From NCBI RefSeq assembly GCF_000350225.1, contig NW_005179068.1:1-64000 (forward strand): DNA of 64,000 bases. The letters run 5' to 3'. The stretch comes from Chondrus crispus. Lineage: Eukaryota > Rhodophyta > Florideophyceae > Gigartinales > Gigartinaceae. The notes under the pieces are model-generated. The model was not told the DNA's origin, ran no database searches, and worked only from the letters and a program-made list of their open reading frames with translations. The translations under genes were made by a program, and so were the position numbers. Shown here one piece after another: positions 37,401 to 48,419 of the stretch; position 1 is the first letter of the stretch; each line of letters opens with the position of its first letter.

Positions 37401-38608
37401 TGTTTTGCAATATCATGTACGGATAGTAGGTTTGTACGAAGGTGAGGGTTGACGAGGGTTTGGAGTTTAAGCCATTTCGTCTTCGTCATCGGGATCTTAA
37501 GCATGCCGTGGTGTGTCGCAGGAGGGGTGGTGGACGTTGCAGTGTTAGTGCGCACTTTGCGTTTGAGGCGACGCATTCCAGGGGTGGGCTTTTTGATATG
37601 GGATGGGTGTGCACCGGAATCCAGTGCGAATTTCCTACCTTCTACCGTGGGGTATTCTTTGAGGTTGGGTGAGATGGTGTCGATTTCTTGCACACTGTAG
37701 GTGTGGTCATTCTGACCTATATCGTGCGTGATGTTGGCCGTGTTGCCCTTTGTATTTTTCCAGGTGAGTCGGGGTATTCCTGGTTTGTTTGTTGTGGTAA
37801 AGGGGATGAGGTGGGGGCTGGTGGTTTCAGCAGGGTTGCTCCATTGGTGTTCCCTTTTTGCTGATTTGTATTTTCCTCTGCCGCGGTTGCGGCCTCGGTT
37901 GCGGCTTCCATATGCTGGAGTGGGAGGTGTGGTTGCTGGTTGTTGCATACCGTATGGTGCGTGTTTGTTTTGTGACGTACGCTCCATGGTGCGGGCATGT
38001 ACTGACTTAAGTCGTTGTACTAGCCCTTGAATTGTGTCTGGGACAGTGCCATTTTCAATCCACGTATCTTGGAGGTGCTTGTACGTTGTGTGTGCCGATA
38101 GTCCTTGAATGATGAACTGAACTGTGGCTGCCTCTCCTGATTTACTGTTTGGATAGTTTGCCATTTGCATGCGTGTGCGAATGGCTCTGTGGCGGGCAAT
38201 GTAGTCATCCAGCGTTGTGTTGTGGGTGAGCTTGGTATTTTCTGCTTCTTGTTTTAGCAGCAGGTGCGCCGTTGTTGTGCTGTCTGTAAAGTGCTCTGTG
38301 ATCTTTTGTGCCATGTGGAGGGGTGAGGCGTCAAGTGTCAGATCGGCGGTGGCAGCAAAGGTTGGCGGGAGTGAGTTGTTGATTGCCAGACGGAGAATTG
38401 CACTGTTGCGTTTGTATGGTGCATATAGAGGGCTTGTCTCATCTGGGGCAGTAAACGTTGGATCGAGTACATTTTCCATTCCTTGGATGATGGCCATGTC
38501 ATTCAGCGCTTGTCTCCATGAGGGGAAATTATCTCCTGTGGGGCTGAGGGGCGGCAATCGGGCTTGGGTCCTGTGATCGATCGGGGTGGTTCCTTCTTCG
38601 TTGGCCAT
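34463..38608 (-). CDS. CopC gag-pol polyprotein (1381 codons)
   Basis: I choose the ATG at 38608 (MANEEGTTPID), which aligns with the CopB start; the frame is open upstream into the LTR. Motifs: protease LDSGAHPSH; integrase HHWHMVFNH...CTSCAAAK with SSDTCGP, HTDNAKE, QENGIAER; reverse transcriptase KARCSARGD and SMDDF; RNase H YSDADFAAD and CEAEYIAA. Gag carries a basic segment (GSRNRGRNRGRGKYKSAKR) and no obvious CCHC knuckle. It is the gag-pol polyprotein for particle assembly, reverse transcription and integration. Confidence 0.92.
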   Translation of the reverse strand: MANEEGTTPIDHRTQARLPPLSPTGDNFPSWRQALNDMAIIQGMENVLDPTFTAPDETSPLYAPYKRNSAILRLAINNSLPPTFAATADLTLDASPLHMAQKITEHFTDSTTTAHLLLKQEAENTKLTHNTTLDDYIARHRAIRTRMQMANYPNSKSGEAATVQFIIQGLSAHTTYKHLQDTWIENGTVPDTIQGLVQRLKSVHARTMERTSQNKHAPYGMQQPATTPPTPAYGSRNRGRNRGRGKYKSAKREHQWSNPAETTSPHLIPFTTTNKPGIPRLTWKNTKGNTANITHDIGQNDHTYSVQEIDTISPNLKEYPTVEGRKFALDSGAHPSHIKKPTPGMRRLKRKVRTNTATSTTPPATHHGMLKIPMTKTKWLKLQTLVNPHLRTNLLSVHDIAKQWGAVIFYPNTAHVINTKENPPSIVGTAKFQKGLYDLNVARPKSQANSARTISSRKTNTKKKVTHTKSPKRKAQTSAPTTQCTPHASAQSIPMQLRRNPAPVPPPTASIKTQHDYHHWHMVFNHIRPSTIQQMAKRQLLPNLPKSLALPPPKITCTSCAAAKLQPARHSKKTHNYRTGEALSSDTCGPFPTASTNGNRYFMTVIDTNSRYPIITFMKTRDQAPDQLDNVLSHLTTGPYPKPSMIHTDNAKEYLSHATKDMYHSHGVRHSTTVPYSPQENGIAERVNRTIMNAARASLHHSGLPEHHWEDAVKDAAFKYNHTLHLGTGQIPSTVWHRQTPNITKYMIFGQLGHVPHITSKTLVRKLHPRALTVRYLFPTDHKHVMVINMKDGKTRRVRAVDFRPYHKEMDPNHNVQVLFKAFTPKPTPTEITATSPAPMHHGQAKNYPDAKLWAIAHNSELDNLDKNNVITWTPSHKIPPGTKPIPLTMGYRYKRNAQGKIVERKARCSARGDKMIPHVHFNPEKTTTYMADKTTVRLLFAIAASFNMFIEHIDIKAAYLHEKFDHSGSKPVYVRQHQRFDGTHKHEHSVGKLNKNIYGTPGAGHTYLSAVVKLLKKHKFAQSEADMCLFHRRTKNHIIIVSVSMDDFTVISTSKNLQKKFADILTTTYNIKRLGEPSQLLGWTIKKLPNGDIHASQPNAIQYVVKRADMDMANSKPTPYNTKTTLHGPTEDDKPLPKITKIYQQLLGDIRYIADSTRPDIYYVANRLAVAAKKPTVRHWTALNRLIRYLKHTPNHGLLFKAGNHKATAPVIPNLLESYSDADFAADVTNRKSISGMVHLYNGTPVCWGSMKQTITALSTCEAEYIAATAAAQQTTWIRRILQDINMLPPSPTPFRIDNQSAIRVTKNNGPTKRRKFIDLRHHYLAHQTKAKAIDIKHISTKEMLADILTKPLTPVTYTILRRQLQVCTPTPPPRPPLKL

Positions 38609-38853
38609 GGCGGTGGCTGTTGGTGTATTCGTGTCCACGCGTGGTTGCGTGTGGTTTCTGCTCTCTACACGGGGTGGAGGCGCGTTATGCGGGCTCTCAA
38701 CACTGGCTCGTGGAGGCTCTTCTGTTGAACCGGGGAGGTATTCTAGGCTGCCAGGGGTGGGTAGTGGTGCCGTGTGTCCTTGCCGGTGACGGGGTGATCT
38801 GCGAGGATGTCTTCCCGTAGTTCTGCGATCGTCTTGCAGGGATGTTTGCGTGT

Positions 38854-38864
38854 GGTCCATAACC
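38854..38864 (-). promoter_or_regulatory. CopC primer-binding site (half-tRNA-iMet type)
   Basis: GGTTATGGACC on the minus strand, directly next to the right LTR. Confidence 0.65.
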
Positions 38865-39005
38865 TGTAGTGCAGGAAAGATGGGGCAGTCTTTACTGGCT
38901 GGATCTACTCTCTCACTATTTAAGTCTTCTGATTCCACGCCGGCGGGTGTGAGCCTGTGCGTGTGGTACGTGTGCCATGTGTGCACGTGTCTGGGTATTG
39001 TCACA
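38865..39005 (-). repeat. CopC 5' LTR
   Basis: 141 bp; on the minus strand starts TGTGACAATACCCAGACACG and ends ...CCTGCACTACA. One motif copy only. Confidence 0.9.
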
Positions 39006-39596
39006 CCCTTGTACGCCTTCCCCTTATACGCCTCTCCTAGACGCCTCCCCCTTGCACGCCTTCCCCTTTTCCTTCTGTCCTCATGCGCAAACGCAAACTT
39101 GTCCCTCTCACTTCACACAACCGTCGACCGACGCTCCCCCCTTATACGCCTACCCCTTGTACGCCTTCCCCTTGTACGCCTTTCCCTTGTACGCCTTTCC
39201 CTTGTACGCCTTTCCCTTAGACGCCTCCCCTATACGCCTCCCCTATACGCCTTCCCCTTTTACTTTTGTCCTCATGCACAAAAGCAAACTCTCTCACTTC
39301 ACACAACCGTCGACCGACACTCCCCCCGTAGACGCCTCCCCCTTGTACGCCTTCCCCTTATACGCCTCTCTTAGACGCCTCGTGTACGCCTTCCCCTTAT
39401 ACGCCTCTCTTAGACGCCTCCCCCTTGTACGCCTCCCCCTTTTCCTTCTGTCCTCATGCACAAATGCAAACTTGTCCCTCTCACTTCACACGACCGTTGA
39501 CCGACGTTGACCGACGCTCCCTTTGAGCTGTCCATCCTCCCCTCTCCCCCTCCCCGAAGCACACGTGTGCCAGTCACGTTCCCCATCGGACGAACC

Positions 39597-39815
39597 TCAT
39601 CGAACCACGAACCACACGCGCCACAGTGGAGTGTTGTGCACAATCTCACCTATGCAAAACTGTCCTTTGCTTGCGCAGATGTCAACAGAATTGCGGCGGC
39701 GCGTGCGGCGCGCTTCGTCCAGCGCGGCGCGGCCGCCCCTCTCGATGTAGCATTTACCTCCCACAACAAAGGCTTGCCTGCGGTCATCAGCCCAGACCGA
39801 ATGTAAGGCCTCCAT
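39597..39815 (-). CDS. G2 paralogue, longer variant (unit E)
   Basis: Same 72-codon variant as unit D, with the promoter-like box conserved upstream. Confidence 0.35.
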   Translation of the reverse strand: MEALHSVWADDRRQAFVVGGKCYIERGGRAALDEARRTRRRNSVDICASKGQFCIGEIVHNTPLWRVWFVVR

Positions 39816-41071
39816 TTGGAAAACCGCAAGTCCTAGCACACGAGGAGAGGTCCACTGGCAAGGTCATCAGGCATTCCCTCTCAGCTGCGCGCGACCTACC
39901 CACAACAACGCACACACACGTTCTTCGCATGGGCAAGATGGGCGAGATGGCATGCGGAAAAAGGAAGACTAACGGCAACACAGACCGCCGCACTTGAATA
40001 AATAGACCTTTTGTACCCACCCTCCCCCTTGCATTTGCCAATTTGCATTCCGACGTGTTGTAGCTGCTGACAAAATTTTTATAGCCGCTGACAATCACAA
40101 TTTCGCAACAAAAATTTCGTAGCTGGTGACACAGGCTCCTCCTTTAAGGAATAGATCCGCATCACAGAATGCTCACGCCGCAAGCCCTATTTGTCTACAC
40201 AAGTTGATCCTTATCATCCTAACATAACCAGCACTTAATCGGGGATATTGAATATGGCATGTTGAACAGTAGTTGAACTGTACTCTGAGGGTATTAAGCG
40301 TGGCACAGTCCATTAATGGATGAGTCAGGGAGCTGTCTTAGATCCTCGTACAGTACCTCTTATCTGTGTCAATACGAAGTGAGGAACTGTAAATGGCGCA
40401 GTCATGGTTAGGATACTGCATCTCGCTGCTTCGCGTGGTAATCCTTTCGCGCATATCGCATATCGCTTCTCAAACATCGCATCGCATTGCCGCACGCATT
40501 AGCTAGTCATAAATAAAAACGCAAGCAAAGGCAAAAGTCATTTCCGCAAATCCTAGACACATATGTCTTTCCCCTTTATTCCCACGTAAGGAAGATTTCT
40601 CGCGATCTCGATGACCACCTAGAACGAACCGGGCTTTGAGTACCTCCTTGTCGTCATCAGGCTGCTTAATTGACAGTACGAACCGAGTGGGAATGATGAT
40701 TGGCTTTAATCCTACGTCTTTGCGGAGTACCTGCTTGAATGTGCCCGGCATGAAAAGTTCTGCGAGTTCCTCTCTCTTTGCCTCGTCAAATAAATCGGTT
40801 CGAGGATCTCCCGGAGATATCACTTCCGTATACATGATGCCATTAAGTCTCCAGTCATTCTCATCAATAGACAAAATTTTCGGAATAAAGCGAGACGGAG
40901 GAAGGCGCTGACGTTGGGATCTTCGCCTGTCCTGAGTTTGTTCATTTGCTTCTTCAAGCTGTTCCAGGTCCGGAGAGCCATCATGTACTGCGGTTCTTGC
41001 TGGTTTGATATGATCCACATTAAAAGGTCTTTGTTTGAGTTGTCCGCCAACATCTAACACAACACTCTTTG

Positions 41072-41129
41072 CTTTTACTGTCATCAAAGTCCAAACCCCA
41101 AAGGGTTTGGACTTTGATGACAGTAAAAG
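41072..41129. repeat. Near-perfect palindrome, 27-bp arms, 4-bp loop
   Basis: Arms 41072-41098 and 41103-41129 are exact reverse complements with loop CAAA. It lies within CopE. Such a structure fits a template-switch event or a foldback joint. Confidence 0.9.
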
Positions 41130-41739
41130 GCCCTTTCCAGCGTTTCTTTCGTTCACGGTACACATGTACCTGTTGGCCTGGTATGTACAAGTTTTGTACT
41201 GCAGAGGAGACCTTCCGATTCAGTGCATTTTGAACTCGGTGACGGGCAATCAAGTCAGCATACTCCCTTACCGCCAAGCATAAGGCTTCTTTGCGCTCCG
41301 AAATGTATGGTTGTTGACGCTCAGCCTCTGGTCCGGTTTGGGGTATGGAGGGCATGGATCCAAACAGTAGAAGAGAAGGGACTAGACCATCAGGTCCAGC
41401 AGTGTCATTCACCGCCTTGACAGCGGTCGACAATCGTAGTGGCATAGGTAGTGTGGGGAATTGCATCGATTTTTTGTTAAAGACCCGACGTAGCATTGCA
41501 GTATATGTTTCCCAGCGCCAACCGAATTATGTGACTCGGTTCCTGTGTGTTGCAGCGAAATCTAAACAGTTTCGCAGTTTGCCTTCCACGCTTCTGAACG
41601 GAATACAGAGCCTTGGTCTGTCAGCATGGATAGAGGGTACCCAGTATAGATTGTGACCCAACAGTACATGAAAGTATCCCATATGGCCTCCGTGGATTGT
41701 GAGGGAAGGAATCGTGCGGCTGAGAAGTTAGTCCGGGTA

Positions 41740-41744
41740 TCCAC
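41740..41744. repeat. CopD target-site duplication, left copy (TCCAC)
   Basis: TCCAC at 41740-41744 equals 46658-46662 on the other side of CopD. Confidence 0.92.
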
Positions 41745-42081
41745 TTCTGAAAGGTCAGGGCTGGGATGTTGAACTTGTGACGCAGAAATAACTTTGGGGT
41801 GGAACTGGAGTGTCTCTATTTTACAAACTTCGATCCCTACGATTGACCTATGTACTCATACTAATACTCGAGCAGAGCTACATCTCACAGTGGAGTTCGC
41901 CTTTCTGCACTAGATCGTAACATAGATTTTCTACTGTATTTTCCAATTTTGACGAAGGAAATTTTGGTCCTCTTGTACTGGTCCTCAGGTCCTCGCTCAC
42001 CCTTATGGTTACTCTGCGCAGTGATCAGATACTTCCCAGATATATTGTTGCTGGCCAAATGAGAGCACAAACAAATCAACA
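41745..42081 (-). repeat. CopD 3' LTR
   Basis: 337 bp; on the minus strand starts TGTTGATTTG after a purine-rich tract (GAGCAAGAAAGGG) and ends ...CCTTTCAGAA. Only one copy of its start motif, unlike CopA-CopC. Confidence 0.9.
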
Positions 42082-45000
42082 CCCTTTCTTGCTCACAATT
42101 GGGGCAGGCAACCTAACAACTCCAAGTTTCTCGCGATGTGTCTCAAATTTCTCTCTATTTAGCGGCTTCGTGAGGATGTCCGCCGTCATTTCATCAGTCG
42201 GGCAGTAGCTTGTGAAAATGCTTCCAATTTCTACCTGCTCTTTCACGAAGTTTCGGCGAATTGATATGTGCTTAGCATTTCTTATCCCATCAGTGGACCA
42301 GCACAGAGCACCTTGGTTGTCTACAAAGATCGGAGTGCTCTGTTTCTGCTCCATGTCCAGCTCTGAAAGCATCTTCCTTAACCAGATGACTAATTTGCAC
42401 GCCTCGCTTGCAGCAAAGAACTCGGACTCACACGTAGACAGTGCCACAGCATCCTGCTTGACACTCTTCCAGTGAAGAGCTGCACCTCCAAGTTGTATGA
42501 GTATCCCACTGGTAGACTTACGATCTACACGATCTCCAGCCCAATCGGCGTCAGAGTATACGGTCAGAGTGTTATCTCCTGGCCCAATCCTCAAGGCGTA
42601 GTCGCGAGTACCCTGCAGATATCGAAGCACTCGCTTCGCAGCAATAAGGTGTGATGCTTTAGGCTTTGCCATGTTCCTGCAAAGAATTTCAACCGCTGCG
42701 CTGATGTCTGAGCGTGTTCTCGTGGATGCGTACAGTAAGGAGCCGACAATGTCTTGATACAAACTCATTTCTGCATTCTTTTCCGCCTCTAAAACAGATT
42801 GGTTCGTGCAAATTGGCGTAGTGACAGACTTACTATTATCCATTCCAAATCGATCGAGAATCTGACTGATATACTGGCTCTGAGACAGCCAAAGGAATTG
42901 TTCATCTCTGCGAAACGTCACTCCCAAAAAATGGCTCAACATCCCGAGGTCCTTCACATCCAAATGATTTCAAAGCTCTTGCTTGATTTCATAAATAGAA
43001 TTATATTCCCCGATAATTATTATGTCATCGACGTACAGCAAAATCCCACTGTTTCCCCGCCGAAATGCACAGGCATCTGAAAGTAGAGATGTGAACTTTA
43101 AATGGGTCATCACGTCTACCCACTTCTTGTTCCATAGTTTTGGAGCTTGCTTGAGACCATAAAGGCCCTTCTTAAGCTTCAATACTTCCCCTGGTCCACA
43201 GAGTTCGAATCCAATCGGCGGAGTGGCGTACACATCGCTCTCGAGCTCGCCAAGGAGAAAGGCAGTTCTGACGTCCATCTGGTGGACATCATAGCCTTTG
43301 AGTAGTGCGACAGCCAGCGCTGTCCGAACTGTTGTGAAGTCTACAACGGGGGCATACGTCTCCACTACGTTTCCCTGCATAAAGCCACGCACAACAAGCC
43401 GAGCTTTGTACCGACTTACAGTGCCATCCTCATTTAGCTTCCGCTTGAATACCATTTTCGTAGAGAGAGGACTGATACCTTTAGGGAGTGTCACAATATC
43501 CCAGGTATCATGTTTTTCCAGCGAGGAAAGTTCTGATTCAAGTGCTGCGGTCCACCTATCAGCATCTGACATTGCTTGGGCTTCTGCTACAGTAAAGGGC
43601 TCTGCCATATCAGCAACTCCAGTAAATTGAGCATGTCCAGGAGACAGGTAGTCGGGCTGCCTCGTCTTTGTACGGGGATACCTCCTCTCTTCCACTGATG
43701 GTTCTTCATCTTCTTCTACTTCGTTAGGTGTAGGCCCAGAGCTCAAACCGGTATCATCTGCAGTACCCGTATTGATCTGATCGGGGGGGTAGTACGTTAG
43801 GTGCTCCATATCAGCATCCTGCGGGGTCTCATCGACATTTTCCTCCTGATTCTGAGGCTGGGTTGGAGGGTCCTGGTTCACAATTCCGCTCGTTGAGGTT
43901 GCGACACTCCGTCTTGGACCACTACGCTGATGGACACGTGGATGCTGATCAGAATCTAACACCCTTACCGCACTGTCGTCAAACCACTCACCGCCAGGAA
44001 ATTCTGTCTCAACAATTTGAACATCTCTTGATACAGTTGCATTATTTCTTGACCGAATCCAGACCTTATATTGGTGACTTTCGTTACAGTACAATATAAT
44101 CCCCTTCTCACTTTTTACACCTAGCTTATCCCGCTTAACTTTGGGGACGTGAACCCAGGCAAGACACCCAAAGACACGGATATGATCATCCCGAGGCTTC
44201 ACGCCTGTTAGCACTTCGAAAGAAGTCCTGTTCGTACGAGGACAGTAGAATCGGTTACGAATATCAGCAGCAAAAGTAACTGCTTCCGCCCAGAAAGATC
44301 TGGGTAGATGTGCATGAGCCAACATCGAGCGCGCTGATTCCATGATGGTTCGGTTTGTACGCTCAGCAATGCCGTTACTCTCGGGAGAGTACGGTGGGCT
44401 GCGGCTCACTTCGATGCCCTGTGCAACAAGGTGACTGACTAGACCATCATACTCTCCCCCAATTGTCAGAGTGGACACACTTGATAGTGCAGTCGCACTT
44501 TCGTTCAAACCACAATTGAAACTTTCTGAACTCCTGCAGCACTTCTGTTTTCCATCTAATCGGTACCACGGTAATAAATCCAGAGTACTCGTCGATAAAT
44601 GACACGTAGTAACTGGCCCCTCCTAAGGACTCACACGACATGGGTCCACAAACATCGCTGTGGATCACCTGTCCAGCGCGATGAGCTCGATGGTTGTTTG
44701 CCTTGAAAACCTTACGGGAGTGTTTTCCTTCCTGGCAGCTGTCGCACATGTCACTTCTGTCCTTGTAAGTAGTAGTATCAAGTCCGATTACAGCACCCTC
44801 ACGACGGAGCTGCTGTATGCTGTACTTGCTGGCATGGCCAAGCCGGGCGTGCCACATGTGCTCTGGCACACTGCGCGCGGCCTGAGCACGAGCAGAGGGA
44901 ATGATGCTCCCGACCAAGATGTAGATGTCCGACAGTCGCCTTCCCTGAAACGTGAGAGTCCCTTCCTTCATTGCTAAACATCCCTTTCGTGAGACACGGA

Positions 45001-46300
45001 GCTCATGCCCGTCTTGGCAAAGTGCAGAGTAAGATATCAAGTTTGCCTTGAGCTGGGGAACAATCAGAACATTTCGTAAAACAACTGTACGATTCGCGAT
45101 ATCGCCTCCACTCTTGAGAACAGTAGAGAATTGGAGCACTCCTCGCTGTACAGCAACGACAAAGCTTCCGTCTCCGAGAATGATAGTCCTGGCAGGAATC
45201 GGTTCTGTATTTGACAGCATAGATGCGCTGTAAACCATGTGATGACTGGCGCCAGAGTCAACTACGAACTCATACTGATCATGTGCAATGGCATCGGAGT
45301 GAGCCATTAAAACCCTGGCCGGGTTTGCAGTGCCATCCCGACGCATGTCCGGATCATCATATCTTTTATGACGCTGTTGGTGAGGATTGTCACCTCCATT
45401 TGAGTCCTGCATCTGTGCACAATTCCTGATTAGATGTCCAACCTTATTGCAGCCGTGACATCTCCTGCGCTCAACAAAGCGCTTGTGCTTCTTCGCAGCG
45501 AAGTGTTTCGGTAATCTGAATTTACCAGTAGCCAGCGCATGGCCACCCTCGCTGGGATCTGAGCTGGCATTTGGCTTGCTCCAGTTCCGTTCTTCATGTT
45601 CTTGCAGTAGACGCGCGGTCACTACCTCCCAAGTCAGTGCATCACCTACTGTCTGCATGGAGGACACAACGTGTCCGTACGCAGACTCTCTCTTATCTCC
45701 GAACGAGGCCAAGAAAATGGCAACTTGCATGTCCTCCGATACTGTACTGTTCATCGTATCCAGACGATTAAATATTTCCTCAAAGGAGTCGATATAGTCG
45801 GACATTATTTGTTCTTTGTATGACAGCCTGGTCAATTTCGTCTGTAGCTGAATGCGCGTAACCACGTTTGATACAGCATATCGGTCGGATAACCTTTTCC
45901 ACATGTTGAAAGGATTGTCCTTCTCGGACAGACAGAGCCGAAGTGGTTTGTTGCCAAGCCCTTGTATCAGAACGGCGCGTGCTAAAGCGATATGCTGATT
46001 ATGTTCAATTGAGAGCGGATTATCTGCTATTGCCTGCCCAATTATGTCCGTCGTGACAACGTACAACATTTCCTTAGCGGCAAGTGCCGCCTCAGTTCTA
46101 GCACACCACAGCTGGAAGTCCTCACCAGGACGCCCCAGAAACTTGTGGATTCTCTTACTGTCTTCCATAGCCAGACGAGCCACAGTAAGGTAGCAACACT
46201 GTAGAGCGGTGTGTCGAACGAGAGACAGTAAAGAACGGACAAACGAATAGACACGGATCAACTGCAAAGGAGGATGAGCAGGGATGGCAGCAGCAGCGAT

Positions 46301-46317
46301 GGGCTGGGCCCATAACC
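46301..46317 (-). promoter_or_regulatory. CopD primer-binding site (half-tRNA-iMet type)
   Basis: GGTTATGGGCCCAGCCC on the minus strand, directly next to the right LTR. The first 14 bases complement CTGGGCCCATAACC, the anticodon stem-loop of eukaryotic initiator tRNA-Met, as in Drosophila copia. Confidence 0.8.
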
Positions 46318-46657
46318 TTCTGAAAGGTCAGGGCTGGGATGTTGAACTTGTGACGCAGAAATAACTTTGGGGTGGAACTGGAGTGTCTCTATTTTACAAA
46401 CTTCGATCCCTACGATTGACCTATGTACTTATACTAATACCCGAGCAGAGAGGCTACATCTCACAGTGGAGTTCGCCTTTCTGCACTAGATCGTAACATA
46501 GATTTTCTACTGTATTTTCCAATTTTGACGAAGGAAATTTTGGTCCTCTTGTACTGGTCCTCAGGTCCTCGCTCACCCTTATGGTTACTCTGCGCAGTGA
46601 TCAGATACTTCCCAGATATATTGTTGCTGGCCAAATGAGAGCACAAACAAATCAACA
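46318..46657 (-). repeat. CopD 5' LTR
   Basis: 340 bp, same ends as the left copy; followed by TCCAC (46658-46662). Confidence 0.9.
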
Positions 46658-48419
46658 TCCACTACGTGAATCACAGGTTTTCCCTGAAGGAACATGAGAT
46701 CGATTCTAACCTCCCTGTTAAAGATGATTTCATCAGGGCATTGGGCTTGGAATTTCAATGGCTTCGTGGAGTAGGTTTGACAGATGTGACAAGAATCATA
46801 AATTTCTTTCAATAGTGTCTTTGCGTTGTGGTCTAGCTGTTCCGGTGTAGCTCTGCGTAGGAAGTGGTAGAGATTTCCGACAGATGGATGCATAAAGTGG
46901 TGATGAAGCTTATTTAGTGCAGATTTGGAGTAAAAAGTCGCTGACAATCGATCCCACGGAAGGTATATGTGGGCTTACTTTCTCACGCATGCCAGCTTCC
47001 AACCTTCGTTACGGAATCGAGATCATTTTGGACTGTCAAGACATTCCAGCGATGGGCATCAAGAACATTTAACCCTATCAGGAATGGTATACTTGGTTTC
47101 AGTATTACGTTTTGTTCTGTTTCGGCCCAGAGGGCGTTGGTAATACGATATATACCACACCAAGAGAAGAGCGCACTTGATCACCAAATACGAAACGTCA
47201 TGGTTCTTGGAATGGTTTTAGAATGATGTTATATTCCTCAGCGTAGGCGGAGAGTTTCGAAAGACATAGCACTGTGCGATAAGCCCCCGTGTCCAGGCAC
47301 ATTGCCCCAGATTTCGTTTTGTTGCAATCTCGACTTAGATTGCAAATGTTCCGGTTTATGACGTTGAAAGTTGGTGCAGCGGCATGTGGGGGTTGCTTCT
47401 TATCTGGTTCTTTTGGCTTTGATAAGCTAGACAGAGAGCCACTGGTTAAGTTCTGTCTAGCGTCGGAAAAGCCATCCCCTGTACACCGGCGTCGGATGAA
47501 TCGACCAAGGCAGTGAATGCGTCATTGGTTGCATCCACCCCAGTAGCAAGGGGACTGTGGTCGGCGACGAGATTGTCGAAGACACTACACACTTGCTTCG
47601 TAGTTTCAGCAGCCTCCAGTTCACATGACGCCTCGTAGTCATTTTCCTCCATCACGAGCTCAAAAAGTACCTGTGCAGTCGCGGCATTGGGTGGCCCACC
47701 TATTTCTTGCATGCGACTCCTTGCCGCATCAATCATATTGGCAGAATCCTGCTCTTTGCATTCAGAGCGGTAGTGCCCAGGCTTCTAGCATTTAAAGCAG
47801 ATGATCTTAGATTTGTCTCGACGTGTTCGTGATGGGAAGTTGGCCCTGGGAGCGGTGTTGGGGAAGGATAATAGCCTGTGGCGAGGAGCAGGCTTGTTTG
47901 CGAATGCGTACTTGGAACCACAGCCAATGAAGTCCCCGGACCTTGCCGCGATACGAGTATCGTCTACCTGCTCAGGGTCCCGCCCCGAACGACGAACCTC
48001 ATTTTCCCATATTACCAAAGCGGCTGATAACTTAGTGTATAGATCCTGATATTTCAGTTTGCCTTGCATGACGTCCTCTTCGGCATTTCGTGACCACACG
48101 AAGCGCTCAACGATCTTCATGAGAGTATTGACCTTGAAGGTCTCACCGCGATTCTCCGGAGGGAGTTGATCATTGAGCCTTCCAACTTCATGATACAATG
48201 TACCTAGAGCAGGCACACCGCTGCAAGTATTCCTCTTCCTGATATCTTCTATTGTCAAGCTAAGAGCGATGGCCTCAATCTGGCGCTGGTGTGCTGGAGA
48301 GTCAACTGAGCTGCCATCCTTTGAAAAACGTCTGACACTTGCGTTATATCCGGGTGCCCATGTATGTTATCCTCCCAGAATCCGAGGGCTGGCCGCTTCA
48401 AGACAAGAGAAATGAGGTT

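Larger units (their letters stand above)
34180..39005 (-). mobile_element. Ty1/copia LTR retrotransposon CopC, whole, minus strand
   Basis: 4.8-kb element looking whole, inserted in the unit E minisatellite with a perfect 5-bp target duplication CCCTT (34175-34179 and 39006-39010). The 141-bp LTRs (34180-34320, 38865-39005) differ at about two positions, so it is young. Primer site GGTTATGGACC lies next to the right LTR. Related to CopB. Confidence 0.94.
33612..40585. repeat. Tandem array unit E, interrupted by CopC, ending at CopE
   Basis: Minisatellite 33612-34174 and 39011-39515 around CopC, then the G2 segment and spacer. The unit stops at 40585 in CCCTTTATTCCCACG, just before gene G would begin, where the old element CopE starts. 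Gene G is therefore missing. The spacer 40000-40585 has no open frame. Confidence 0.85.
41745..46657 (-). mobile_element. Ty1/copia LTR retrotransposon CopD, nested in CopE, broken
   Basis: 4.9-kb minus-strand element inserted into the integrase region of CopE, with 5-bp duplication TCCAC on both sides. LTRs of 337 and 340 bp differ by a few changes, so insertion is fairly recent, yet the coding region is broken (about two breaks). Parts from right to left: gag starting MEDSKRIHKF with CCHC knuckle (CHGCNKVGHLIRNC), protease VDSGASHHM, integrase HMWHARLGH...CDSCQEGK, reverse transcriptase with YVDD, and RNase H YSDADWAGD...CESEFFAA. It is a more conventional copia lineage than CopA-CopC. Confidence 0.92.
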
